NCBI GenBank assembly: GCA_037954235.1
Contig: JBBMOA010000017.1
Location: 14,410,027-14,474,026, forward strand
Source of the DNA: Aulostomus chinensis
Taxonomy: Eukaryota; Chordata; Actinopteri; Syngnathiformes; Aulostomidae
Direction: 5' to 3'
DNA: 64,000 bases
Below, one piece after another: positions 1-10,577 of the stretch; position 1 is the first letter of the stretch, and every line of letters starts with the position of its first letter. The notes beneath the pieces are model-generated. The model saw only the letters and a list, made by a program, of their open reading frames with translations. It was not told where the DNA came from and made no database searches. A program made the position numbers and the translations under genes.

Positions 1-599
1 CGATCACCTGACCCTGCAGCCAAACACCATACCAGATCTTTAGTCTAATGGTTTACAGAGACGCGAACCACTGGACATTTAGCCTGGATTTAAAAACTAA
101 ACCGTAGAAATTTTACAAGAAAGCCACACATGAGGCTAAGCACACAGTCATCAACACATGTTAAAGTTAAACGCATGGTAATTAGTCTGTAAAATGTGCA
201 TTAAATATATTGTATTACAATATCCAGTGTTGGTAAACTAGTTTTTTATATTGTCTGCCAGTATGGAGTAATTAGCATGTCTGCTCTCTTGTTCACCATC
301 CTCGGACAGTTTCCCCCCTCGGCCGCCAAACACAATCCTAATCCAGGAAATAGCTCGCAATCAGAATATTGGAGTTGACATCAGAGGTAGCCACAGACGC
401 GATTCCCACACACCCCTCCCAAAGCTTCAAAGGTCTTCCTGGGCCTGTTATGGGTTTCCCTCGTGATGAAGTGTGACACTCCACAAACACAAAAGCCCCA
501 GTCCTCTCGTGGGTCCGCTTTGCTTTTCTTGGATCACTCCAGTCTCTCCAATGCCAAGCCAACTTGGCAAAATGGGCGGTATATCTCTGAAGAGTCTGT

Positions 600-601
<2 letters not shown>
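1..601. other. Non-coding sequence, no gene seen
   Basis: A+T-rich unique-looking sequence. It holds a short perfect inverted repeat at 207-223 (ATATTGT / ACAATAT, 3-nt loop). Short open frames run through it on both strands, but none has recognisable protein composition. Confidence 0.6.

Positions 602-642
<41 letters not shown>
602..642. repeat. (GT)n microsatellite
   Basis: About 20 uninterrupted GT units. A second, longer GT tract follows 70 bp downstream, so the two form a compound microsatellite. Frames reading as poly Cys-Val or His-Thr here are products of the repeat. Confidence 0.97.
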
Positions 643-643
<1 letters not shown>

Positions 644-711
644 TGATGTCTGTATGCTGTCTTTTTGTGTGTGGTTATGGGCTGAGTGTGAGTAGATTGC
701 TTGTCACAGAG

Positions 712-712
<1 letters not shown>

Positions 713-785
<73 letters not shown>

Positions 786-822
786 TGTGTGTGTGTGTGT
801 GAGTATGTGTGTGTGGTGTGTG
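713..822. repeat. Long (GT)n microsatellite with GC interruption
   Basis: About 50 GT units with a GCGC interruption near 781 and decayed ends (GAGTATGTG). Alternating purine-pyrimidine sequence of this length can adopt Z-DNA; that is general knowledge and was not shown here. Confidence 0.97.
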
Positions 823-1640
823 TTTCCACCTGATGATGTAATGTGTACCCATAATCAAAGCCATCGCTGAGTTGTCCGTGAAAGCTACTTGGTTTCCAGA
901 AAATTATTTCAACTTTTTTTTTCTTCCATTTGACAATTGAACACAGGAATTTTTAAAATTAATGCTGTATTTTCATTACCTAATAATACCATAGGGTTAC
1001 ATTTTTGGTATAGTTTATTTTCCACAGTATGTTTCTCTATCCCTCCTCCTTTTCGCTCCACCCTGTTTTTTCTTGTTTCAGTAAAGACGTCACCTGCGCT
1101 GACAAGCTGGCCGCAGTTCAGCCAGACCAGCAAACACACTGCCAGAGCACATGCAAGCCCAAGTCTGCCATTTGTCTTGTGGTTTTGAGTTGGGGATATT
1201 TGTCTAACGCGCTGTCCAATGTCAACACTTGCTGTAAATACCGTCACTGCTCCATGAAGTGGGCTTCCTCAGGGAGGATGAGGATTAATGCCGGTGTGGA
1301 GACGAAACGGAGGAAGACGATGATCAAGGCGGGGACTACCGACGGGGACAGGAAGATAGGGTCAAGAAGAAAGAAGGAGTCAAACTTTAGATTTATACAT
1401 GAGTACACAAAACTTTATTTAAAACGTGGGGCACCCAGGCAGTGCAGAGGTCTGTTATAAGAACATGGGGGCAGCTGGTTCGGTTCCTCGTATTAACCCT
1501 GGTTTGTTTGGGTGCCCTTACAGCCACATTTCACCATGTCTTCAAGTGGAAAACTGAATGAGAGTGCTAGCGCCTCCTCTGGTTGTACAGGGTATGAGGG
1601 GGAAATGATAAACTGGAAATGTACCATTGGTGAGAAAAAT
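823..1640. other. Non-coding block with a splice-acceptor-like tract
   Basis: No recognised gene. A pyrimidine-rich run (about 1031-1079) ending in TTTCAG at 1081 resembles a 3' splice site. It is followed by roughly 125 open codons on the + strand in the frame that ends near 1460, including several Cys residues. I cannot match the peptide to a family. See findings. Confidence 0.45.
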
Positions 1641-1685
1641 GTGTGAGTGTGTGTGTGTGTGTGTGTGGGGTGGGGGGGGGGGGGG
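1641..1685. repeat. (GT)n followed by poly-G
   Basis: About 13 GT units run directly into a G-rich run broken by one T (about 1667-1685). An A-rich stretch follows at 1697-1721. Confidence 0.95.
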
Positions 1686-2240
1686 AGCGAATGAAACAAA
1701 CAAAAAAAAGAAGAAAAAAACTGTGATTGTTTCCAAACGTGAGTCATGTTATATTCCCTCTCTATATTGCACAGTCAGGGCGCATACACGGGGAGTTAAC
1801 CACTTTAAAAATGTGACAGGTAGTGTGTGAAAAATAGCTGATCATTCCGGACCATTTCTAAACCTTTGACTAACCATAAATAACAAACAAAATCCAAGGC
1901 CTCCCACCAGCATTAACACTGACGTTGCCAGATGAGAAACCTCCAGCTAGATAGGAAATGACCTCAAGTTTACAGCCTAAAACCTGTTGATCCTGAGCGA
2001 TTGATTGTCACCCGTAAGAGAGAGCACCTCCCTCCATCAATTCCCTGCCGCCGCAACCACCACAGTGAGAACAAGATGGATTCTTGCAGCCATTTCTGCC
2101 ATGAGAAGCACATCAGCGGTCTCTGCCTTTTTTTTTTTTATGGGAAGAATTCCACACTCAGGGTCCAATATTCCTGGTTACTGGAGTCGAGTGATTAAAG
2201 TATATAAAAAAAGGGAAAAAAAGGGGGCAACGCCACTAAA
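1686..2240. other. Non-coding sequence, no gene seen
   Basis: Unique-looking sequence with an A-rich stretch at 1697-1721, a T run near 2129-2139 and an A/G-rich stretch at 2206-2225. No coding signal that I can support. Confidence 0.55.
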
Positions 2241-2310
2241 AAGGGGTGATTTAGTGAGCTGTCACCCCTGTTCAGACGGGGCAACAAGTTCAAGTCCCTG
2301 CAGGAGGGTT
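2241..2310 (+). mobile_element. tRNA-like head of a decayed SINE (candidate)
   Basis: TTTAGTGAGCTGTCA (about 2250-2264) resembles an RNA polymerase III box A. AGTTCAAGTCC (2287-2297) matches box B (GGTTCRANYCC) at all but the first position. Between them, CCCC...GGGG (about 2265-2281) could form a 4-bp anticodon-like stem around loop GTTCAGA. The acceptor and T stems do not pair well, so this reads as a decayed tRNA-derived SINE and not a tRNA gene. No family name is assigned. Confidence 0.38.
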
Positions 2311-2675
2311 GTAATGAAAATAAAACAGGGAAGGAGACAGTGTCAGGGGAGGAGAATTTGGAGGACTGGGGGGTTGAAAGGTTGAGGAAAGGTAGAAGGG
2401 GTGGGTGGGATGGGGTCATCGGCAGGGTGAGGAAGGTGATGAGGATGATGGATTCAGATCTTCTGCTGCGTGAGAACGTACAGTAGGTTAACTAAAAGAC
2501 CACAAACAACTCATTTCCAACAAATACCCCAAGGTTTTTTAGATTCTTCTCCAACCTTTCAGTGAGCTAAATGTAACATTTCCTTTAGATTTTTGAAAAT
2601 TCAATTAAGTTACGCTTTTGGACAGCGAGCTCTTAAAAAAACAATGCAACAAAGTACGCGCCTTGAAGTTAATGC
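2311..2675. other. Purine-rich non-coding block with a G4-type motif
   Basis: The + strand is G-rich from about 2320 to 2450. Four G runs at 2398-2415 (GGGG T GGG T GGG AT GGGG) meet the usual G-quadruplex pattern. From 2460 the sequence becomes A+T-rich with no features. Confidence 0.5.
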
Positions 2676-2699
2676 AAAAAAAAAAAAAAAAAAAAAAAA
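2676..2699 (+). repeat. Poly(A) tract, A24
   Basis: Twenty-four uninterrupted A. It could be a retroposon tail, but I cannot recognise an element body upstream. Confidence 0.95.
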
Positions 2700-4676
2700 G
2701 GCCAAAAGTGTCACCTTTGATTGATATTTATGTCTTCCCGTTCTCAACATGTTAACTGCTACTGTATGAGGTGTGATAGAGTTAACAGACTTACAGTCCT
2801 CTTGACTTAAAAGGAGGGATTACAGAGTCCCTGACCCTCCACTAACCTCCCCCTGACCTTATAAAAACCCTGACCCCATCATTTCCACCCTTACAGGATT
2901 CATCTGCTAGCTCACCACTCATCTGTGGGAGTGGGGTTCGATGCCTTCAAGTGCCAGTCCGCTATAAAAGACATATCCTGATGGGCCTTCCTCTGTTGAG
3001 TTTAATAGCTGTCTCTCCCCCTCCTCCTCCTCCTCCTCCTCCCCCTCCTCTTCTCCCCTGACCTCCGTCACCACACCCACCCTCAGCCTCGGCCTGGCCC
3101 TTGGCTAACCCCTCATATTCAGGGTTCAGGGTCAGGGCAGTAGACTCCCAGCCAATTGGGCTTGTTGCCCAGAGGAGCTGACGCGGCTGTTAGTCGCCGG
3201 TGAGACGTAAGAGACCCAAGGACCCCTCTGTCGTCCCGAGAGATTTGAAGAAGGACAGGCTGTGGAGTGTTTACAACATCTTAAATTTGGGGAGGGAAGG
3301 AGTTGTGCGCGGGCTTACACACAGAGCATGAAGAAAGAGTGAAGCCACATAAGTGTCACATAAAAAGAAGTGTTTGATTCTTTTACTGCATTTCAAACAG
3401 CTGTAGAAAGACACACTACGCAGTACTTTTACTGTGTGGCACTGGGAGAGAGTTCTTACCCGTACTCTCGTAACATTGTCGTCATTCCAGTCACATCATC
3501 TTTCTTCAGATGCAAACATTGGCAATGAACGCGCAATGAAAGAAAAGTGGCCGTTCATTGAATTGGACTATGAACTTTAAGACCAAAATCAGAGCGACGA
3601 GATGTGTATTTGTCCAAAAACCTATGACTGATTTCATTGAGGGCTGTAACACTGCAAACCCCTGAGATTACTTATTTAAGAGCCTGGAATCAGCCTCTTC
3701 CTGCTGCAGGACAAAGAGAACACCAACATCCATGTCTAACATTTTTAGAGTACTTCCTTGTGAATCTCTTGACATTGTTGGTTTACTTCTTTTGTTTCCT
3801 GTGGGAGGGGGGGGGGCAAAAAATATCTATTTTCATAAGCAGTGTTGATGATAAACACATTGATGATACAGACAATAACATCCACAAAACTTACCAAATA
3901 ATACATGTTGGCTGCTCATGACTCTCTGAAGGCTTAATTTCTCACTCTGTTTAACTTGCTAATTTTTACTGCTCAATGTCCTCCACTCAGCATGTGCCAC
4001 TAAGTCATAAGCGTGCTGTTCCTGGTTGATATATGAGTCCACACCGTGATGTCAGCTAAAAAAAAAAAAAACACTTTCAATAATTGCTATGATTAATTTT
4101 CTCAACCGTCTAACACCTTTGCTTGTCCAATCCAGCCACACATCTCCACCTAGGTTCATTTATCAGTGAGCTCTCAAACTGTTCAAGTCCTCCGGGTGGT
4201 GCGTGGCACACTGCCAACCCTGCCAGCCAACGCACACCATTCAGAATAGGAGTCAATGGACCTACAGGGTGTAAAACAATGAGTTTGATGATTTACTATT
4301 TCATTCTTTCAAATCAATTGTGCGACAAGAGAACTGACTATGTTTACACGGACGATACTAATCTGACTATTGACCTTATTCTAAATAAGACAATAATTTG
4401 ATTGAAGTTTTTTACATGAGTTGCTCATAGAGGATATTTATTCAAATGATACAGAGTGAAGTAATGACTGGAGAGGCATTACATTCAATTCCAGTGTTCT
4501 GCTTTGCAGTTTACTTGTAATTTGATCTCAAAGCATTTTTGTAATGTTGCAACATGGCATATTTTGATTGTTTTTCCTTAAACCAATACTCTTTTAAACA
4601 CCACAGGCATGAGAGAAGCGGTTAAATCAGCTGATTCAGAGCAGGAAGATCCCATGGCAGTCAGAGATGTCATTGT
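2700..4676. other. Non-coding block with CCCTGACC cluster and CTC repeat
   Basis: CCCTGACC occurs at 2829, 2851, 2868 and 3056, and its reverse complement GGTCAGGG at 3130. A (CTC)n tract lies at 3019-3050. The remainder (3200-4676) is A+T-rich, with a G8 run near 3810 and an A13 run near 4060. No gene seen. Confidence 0.5.
3019..3050. repeat. (CTC)n trinucleotide repeat
   Basis: Six to seven CTC units flanked by C runs, strongly pyrimidine on the + strand. Confidence 0.9.
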
Positions 4677-5015
4677 GATAAGATGAGATAAGACAAGATA
4701 AGACAAGATGAGATAAGGTAAGATGAGATAAGACAAGATGAGATAAGGTAAGATGAGATAAGACAAGATGAGATAAGGTAAGACAAGATGAGATAAGACA
4801 AGATGAGATAAGGTAAGATGAGATAAGACAAAATGAGATAAGGTAAGACAAGATGAGATAAGATAAGATGAGATAAGGTAAGATAAGACAAGATGAGATA
4901 AGATAAGATGAGATAAGGTAAGATAAGATAAGACAAGATGAGATAAGATAAGATGAGATAAGGTAAGATAAGATAAGATAAGACAAGATGAGATAAGATA
5001 AGATGAGATAAGATT
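4677..5015. repeat. Pentanucleotide array with higher-order units (AGATA/AGACA/AGATG/AGGTA)
   Basis: About 67 pentamers in unbroken 5-bp phase, built from four main monomers: AGATA, AGACA, AGATG and AGGTA. Cutting after each AGGTA gives units of 8, 6, 6, 7, 6, 7, 8, 9 and 10 monomers. The last four grow by one AGATA at a time. Every AGATA is followed by AG, so the array holds 29 copies of AGATAAG plus one TGATAAG at its left edge. These match the WGATAR core bound by GATA factors. All three minus-strand frames stay open only because the repeat lacks stop codons there; no protein is implied. Confidence 0.95.
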
Positions 5016-5106
5016 AAAAAATGTCTTGTATCACATGCTTCAACAATCATAAAGTAACATAATAGAACAGCAGATCATAAAATTCACTGTAATCATGAAA
5101 CCATGA

Positions 5107-5108
<2 letters not shown>

Positions 5109-5178
<70 letters not shown>
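5109..5178. repeat. (AC)n microsatellite
   Basis: Thirty-five uninterrupted AC units, starting about 95 bp after the pentamer array. Confidence 0.97.
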
Positions 5179-5180
<2 letters not shown>

Positions 5181-7850
5181 TGGTAAGCCACATCTAAGCC
5201 GCAACACTAAATCCCCTCCTCATCCTTCATCACGCACACACATGAATACCCAAACATCCTGCATCTCCAGTGTCATATTTTTAGATACCGCTCAAACTCC
5301 GGTGATGTAATTTGTTTGCGGTGTCAAATATATGTGAAATTGAGTAAGATAAACTCGTTTTTTGTTTCCCTCATGATATTTCTAGTCTTGTTTAGTCTAT
5401 AGGGCAGCCGGAGGTTATTTAGAAAAGGTTCATGAAGCATTTTTTTGCTCAGAATTTTATACTGTTGCTTAAATTTGGCAAAAACAATTATATGCTGGCT
5501 GTAAGGATGAGTTAAACAGACATTGCTGACAACGAGTTGTCACCTTATCCAACTCCAGCCTCTGAGCACTCCATCCAGTCTTGCAATGTTAAAGAACCCG
5601 TAAAATAATGAATGTATCCACCCCAAAATGTAATATCTTCTTGTCTGTCTCGTGCTCTTCCTCTCCACCAAGTCTGAAATGGATACGGTTTTTGTGCAGT
5701 CCTGCACACATCCAAACAAATGCATCACCTCTTTGGAAGTGAACATTCAGAAGTGAAGGATATGGTTCGTGTTTATTCACATTTATCCTGTATATGTTGG
5801 GTAATAGCCTGCATTTGTCTGGACTGTACACCAAGATCTCAGGACAGGTTTCCTCTTGGCCTGCTCACTTATTGTTTGGACGGAAAAAGGTGAAACACAA
5901 GATATAAACAGTAGAGGATGGAGAGAGGGCCTGGGACAGTAGCTGACCTGCCATATTACATGATACACATCTCTCAAATCATGGCGGTATATATGATAAG
6001 ATTACAAGATAAGATCTTTTTTTTTTCCAGATCATAACAATTTAATCCGTCAAAATTTCGTTTGGCTTCTTTGGGGTTTGTATGTTCTTATGCTGGTGCG
6101 GTGAAATATTCCTACACTCTCTTATGTTGTGTATTATGTCAAGTTTTTTTTTCTTATAACTAATTTAAAAGTGAATATAATAGAAAAAAACATTTGTATG
6201 AACACTTTTGCCAGATCTTTGACGTTGTTTAATCCATGCTTATATTCAGAACTGAGCCCTTTTTACTCGTGCAAAAATAGAAACGGGATTATCAAAAGCA
6301 AAAGGAACGGTATTTATCATGTATGTTTGCATTTTGATTGTTTTGGTCCTTTTCTGTTGTGGTTCACTTTATAAGTAAAAAGTGGATGCCTTCTCTCGGC
6401 ATGAATGAGAGCTTCGAATCCTCGGTGTGACAAATTGATAGCAGTCAATTGAGCATCTATTATTAACCTCATATGGTTCACTGTCAATTATCTGTCCCAT
6501 TAACTCTGTAATACTGTATGCACTATGTATTTAACACTGAGGATCTCCAGCGTGGTTCCTTTGTAATTCAGGGGCCAGAAATTAATACTTTTAAGGCCAA
6601 TATAATTTGATTTAATGAAGTGGTTCGGGTCATTCATACCTATCAGTTTGGAGGCTTTTTTGAGGATTTATAGAAACAATAATGTTCGATTATACACTGT
6701 ATTAGTCATGGATTCCTGTACATTTGTTCTAAAGTCTTAAAGCCAAAAAAATCAAGACAATATCACTGTTCATTTTAGAGATGTTTGGGAATTGACATCA
6801 CTTGTAAAGAAATCAAATATCCCATATTTACCACAATAAGCCGCTTTCATTTCTGTGTTAATGTGATGTCATTTCCTATCCCCCTTGTAGTTCATCAGCA
6901 GAAGCCTGCACTTATAGCAGGAAATCATTTCATTGCCGCTTTGATTTAGTCCTATTTATATTTGAACAAAATCCCCCTAAAACACTTAAGACAGGATATT
7001 TCATTATGAGAAGTCTTTTCCGTGCTGTTTTCCCAGAGCTGGCCGTCACCTTGGGTTAAACTGCAAACACATTAAACAACTCTTTGCCTGCGTACAAGGC
7101 ACAAATTAAAGACCAGCTAATCATCAGAGACTTATGTTCCACAGAAGTGATTTAGTCAGGCTTTGTTTGATGCCATTGTTTTTGTCTACAATGCACTGAG
7201 TCAGTCGTGTGTGTTGAGACTCATAACAGTGAGTAAATGAGCTCAGGAAACAGGTCACATTGGAGAAGTTAGCATACAGTATACCACCATAACACAATTC
7301 CATTCAGGGAGCGTATTGTGTGACGATTCTATTCCTCTGTATGTTCGGAAGGAAACCGTTCTTACCACAGAAATCCCAAATATGGGTTTCGTTGGCTGCT
7401 GACATGAAAAGCTGTGCTGCCAAGCCAGACATGCTTTCATCTGACCGCTGTGAATAGACCACGACTTGTTTCAGTATCCTCTTGCTGTGAATAGAAAAGC
7501 AATGTACGGATGGTTGAGTCCCTGCCAGCCATTTTTGCTAATGGCTCCTCCCTGAGAGATTTACGATTCAGAGACACAAGACAATTAGAGAAAGGGAAAC
7601 ACAAAGACTCTCTCGAGAAAGATTTACGGTTTACAGAGGTTGCTTTTTTAAAAAATTGAAAGTCTGATTAGAAAGTGCTGATGATCTGATCTAGCAGAGG
7701 ACTCTGGAACGTACAATGTCAAGCTCATTCTGATTAACTGGTGCCCTCATTACGTCCTCTCCTGGTCCATGTGAGTACACTTTAAACTGCTCCTGTGCTC
7801 TGACTGACATGTCCTCTTAGGCAGATGTCATAAATGAGTCATGAGGATAA
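5179..7850. other. A+T-rich non-coding block, no gene seen
   Basis: Mostly unique sequence. Isolated TGATAAG and AGATAAG words occur at about 5993-6015. T runs lie near 6016-6026 and 6146. The stretch 6880-7130 has few simple repeats but shows nothing I can assign. No frame has convincing protein composition. Confidence 0.5.
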
Positions 7851-7877
7851 TGATGATGATGATGATGATGATGATGA
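7851..7877. repeat. (GAT)n trinucleotide repeat
   Basis: Nine GAT units inside a wider TGA/GAT-rich patch (7838-7887). Confidence 0.92.
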
Positions 7878-8369
7878 CAATGATGTCAGAGCAGAGCAGT
7901 ATCTCAAAATACTGTACTACACTCACCGTGCGCCACCAGACTTGCTAACACCTCTGTGTGTCTCTCCATTCAGGAAAGGAAACAGGAAAGGCTTGTGGTT
8001 GTGATCCAAGTTTCCATAAACCTTTAGTGTTGGATAGAGAGGAAGAAAGTCTGCACAACAGAGGGAGCGTCAAGACCAGAAAAATTAAAGTTAAGAAACA
8101 AATCTCTTAAATGGTCTTATATAACTGCCACTAAATGCCACTCTTTTACACAATGCATTCTCTTTTAAGGTAGATGAATGCATGTCATTCTTTATACAGA
8201 GTGCTGCAGGAACGATGCATTTTTGTAGGCGAATCTGTTGATTACACACATTCCAAATCTCATTGTGTCCATGTTTTGTTGTGCACAATGATCTCTACAA
8301 CCATTTAGACAGTAGAAACCTAATATGTGAGCAAACAACAGACACCATAAATAAACTTCACACTTGGTT
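7878..8369. other. Non-coding sequence, no gene seen
   Basis: Unique-looking sequence with no assignable feature. CAGGAAAGGA-type words repeat locally at 7971-7990. Confidence 0.5.
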
Positions 8370-8389
8370 TTGTGTGTGTGTGTGTGTGC

Positions 8390-8436
<47 letters not shown>
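8370..8436. repeat. (TG)n microsatellite with TGCG interruptions
   Basis: About 33 TG units, with CGTGCG interruptions near 8389-8394. Confidence 0.97.
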
Positions 8437-8438
<2 letters not shown>

Positions 8439-9139
8439 ATGACATTTAATGTCAGGGAAATCCTCTGCAGTCTTGCTTAACCACTTGTGAGAAACCACTG
8501 CTTTTAAAAAAAAAGCAAAAAAAAAGCTTTGAGATGCGCAAGCGTGGTACTTACTGACAGATTTTAAGCTGTAAAACAAATTGTTACAATATCTTACGCA
8601 TGTGGTAACTACAGACCTTATTTCAGGCATTTAACCCAAGCAAAAACACATTTGGATTTTGACATGAGGTGACCTCAACAATGCTAGTTCACTTCCTGGG
8701 TTTAGGACTCATTCCTGCACCTTGCCATTATTCTATGCACTATATCATCATTGGAATCATGTTATCTGATCTTATATTAAATTTGAATATCTTCATGAAA
8801 TTAGAATTACTTTCTTTAACCTGTGTACAGTTCGGCTTTGGACTAAAGTTCAACGAACCAAAACATAGGAGGCAGATGTGCCAGCAAGAAGGCTTGAACC
8901 TCTGTGAGCTAGCATCTACCTCAAGAGCTCATTATTTTGATAAAACACCAATTATTGTGAGTGAGTCAGAGCACCGCTGATCAGCCGCTTTATATCTATC
9001 TGATCTGACATCCACATCAACCACCATCAGGGATCAAGCAGGTTGCTGTAATGACACTAAATCTACACTAAACCTGTACATCTCCCACAGTCCACCTATC
9101 TGGATATAGAAAGTATTGCTTGATTGTGTTCTCTGATTG
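8437..9139. other. Non-coding sequence, no gene seen
   Basis: A-rich runs at 8506-8525, then unique sequence. A weak tRNA-like stretch on the minus strand at about 8878-8930 was considered and rejected. Confidence 0.5.
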
Positions 9140-9370
9140 CCCGTGTATAATGGCAGCCTCCATCTGCCAGCCCTGTGTGTCTGCAGGCTAGCGGCCCGTG
9201 GCGCCCCACATTAGAGCCTGTTGGCGTTGGCCCCAGGCGCATTCTGCCTCTGGAAGTGTGATTATTACGGCCTGATTACAATATCTGCAACCGTGATAAG
9301 GGACCAACCCACACTGAGTGCTTGGCAATCTCAATGCAAAACAAAATGGTTGGAAAATTAATGACGCTTC
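9140..9370. promoter_or_regulatory. Candidate conserved non-coding element
   Basis: A repeat-free, GC-balanced block in otherwise A+T-rich DNA, with homeodomain-type words (TGATTATTAC, TGATTACAA, AATTAATGAC) and a GTGATAAG word. The texture is like vertebrate conserved enhancers. Conservation itself is inferred and was not tested. Confidence 0.3.
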
Positions 9371-9870
9371 AAACTCGGACCGTTTTTTTTTTTTTTCTTT
9401 AGTGCTGATTGTCTGGATGCAGTTTGCAGCAATTGGTGACATATGGTTTAGTTTTACAGCCCATGTCCAACATTAGATATGAAATCTGTTGCAATGAAAT
9501 AGCACAACGTAAACTGATCTAGCCAAGTTAATTTGAAATTACAAGAACATGGAACAACAAGTTAACTTTACAAACTAAAAGAAAAACAGGAGCTTACGAG
9601 ATCAAACGGTCATCATCAGTGGCTCAGCTGTCTGGTTTAGATTTTCCAGAGGATATCAGTGGGGTGGCTAAAGCGTGTCACTGTGGAGAGGAACCAAAGA
9701 ACAGAGAACATGCTGCTTAGTGTTTGACACACACCTGAAAGCTCCCATGTTCTCCCTCTGTAGAAGTGCCTATGGTGGTCTCCAACAGCCTGCTTGTTTT
9801 TGAGGGGTACTCATTGCCTCATCCCTGCCTTAGGGCAAAACTTCATCCCTATCCCTACCTCCCCTCTCTT
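9371..9870. other. Non-coding sequence, no gene seen
   Basis: A T13 run at about 9384-9396, then unique sequence. Nothing assignable. Confidence 0.5.
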
Positions 9871-9974
9871 TCTCTTTTCCTACCCCCCTCCTCCTCTCAC
9901 TCATCAACTTTCTATTTTGCTCAATGGACACCTTCTTTTTTCCTCTCTCTGTTTCTCTCTCTTTGCCCCCTCAG
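9871..9974 (+). promoter_or_regulatory. Polypyrimidine tract ending in a 3' splice-site-like CAG (candidate)
   Basis: About 100 bp of C/T-rich sequence ends in CCCCCTCAG at 9966-9974 and is followed by GGCAGCTGG. This resembles a strong 3' splice site. Downstream, one + frame stays open for about 32 codons, and a GTAACC that could serve as a donor lies near 10018. Microsatellite-like CT richness could also explain the tract. Confidence 0.25.
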
Positions 9975-10577
9975 GGCAGCTGGTTTGGGTTGAAGTCTAT
10001 TGCGGCGATCAGAGCTGGTAACCTGTATTCTGGACAGGCGTGCCACATGGGGGCACACCTTGCCCGAGGATAGGTCCATCCATGCTGGGGGCTACAGAGG
10101 CGCAGGGGCTGGGGGGCTAAGGCCGGGGGCTAGGTCTAGAGCTGGGCTGGGAGGTTGAGCTCCAGCAGGAGCAGGGAGGAAATGGGTTGGATGAGCCTGA
10201 AGGCCAGAGAAGGCAAAAAAGGGGGTGCAGAGTTGGGTGAAGGGTAGAAATATGGAGCCAGTAAGAGAGGAGAGGGTCACGGGTGGTGACAGGGGTCTGC
10301 ATGGTCCAGCTGAGGCTCTACTGATCCATGGTTGAGTGGAGCTGACAGGTGAAAGAACAGCACCACCTCTAATGATGGCAGCCAAGGTAGGGGTTGGTGA
10401 AGATGATAGCGCTGGTTGGCCAGTGCTCTTGCTCTTTGAGGTGGGTTTGATGGGTGGTAAAGAGGTGAGGTAGAAGAAACAGGAGGTGGAAACAGAGCTG
10501 AGCGTGGTGGAATCAACCACTGCAGCCTGCTGCGTGTAAAGCTTTGGTTTTGATTGCTGTTGCAAACTAGATATCAA
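9975..10577. other. G-rich non-coding block carrying the longest open frame (161 codons, minus)
   Basis: The + strand is strongly purine/G-rich from 10080 to 10510. The minus strand therefore reads as a Pro/Ser/Leu-rich open frame of 161 codons with no domain I recognise. Low-complexity composition and lack of stops in C/T-rich sequence explain it better than a gene. I do not call a CDS. Confidence 0.5.

Noticed and set aside
207..223. Short inverted repeat ATATTGT / ACAATAT
   Set aside because: Seven-bp A+T-rich arms are expected by chance in DNA of this composition.
463..870. Overlapping 135- and 138-codon frames on both strands
   Set aside because: They are poly Cys-Val and poly His-Thr readings of the GT repeat; no stop can arise inside it.
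4578..5050. Three overlapping minus-strand frames rich in Ser-Tyr-Leu-Ile
   Set aside because: All three frames are open because the pentamer array has no stop codons on that strand. No gene is implied.
8878..8930. tRNA-like stretch on the minus strand (GGTTCAAGCC box-B-like)
   Set aside because: No convincing box A at the right distance and no stems, so too weak to call.
10092..10577. Longest open frame (161 codons, minus), Pro/Ser-rich
   Set aside because: Low-complexity composition produced by a purine-rich opposite strand. No domain recognised.
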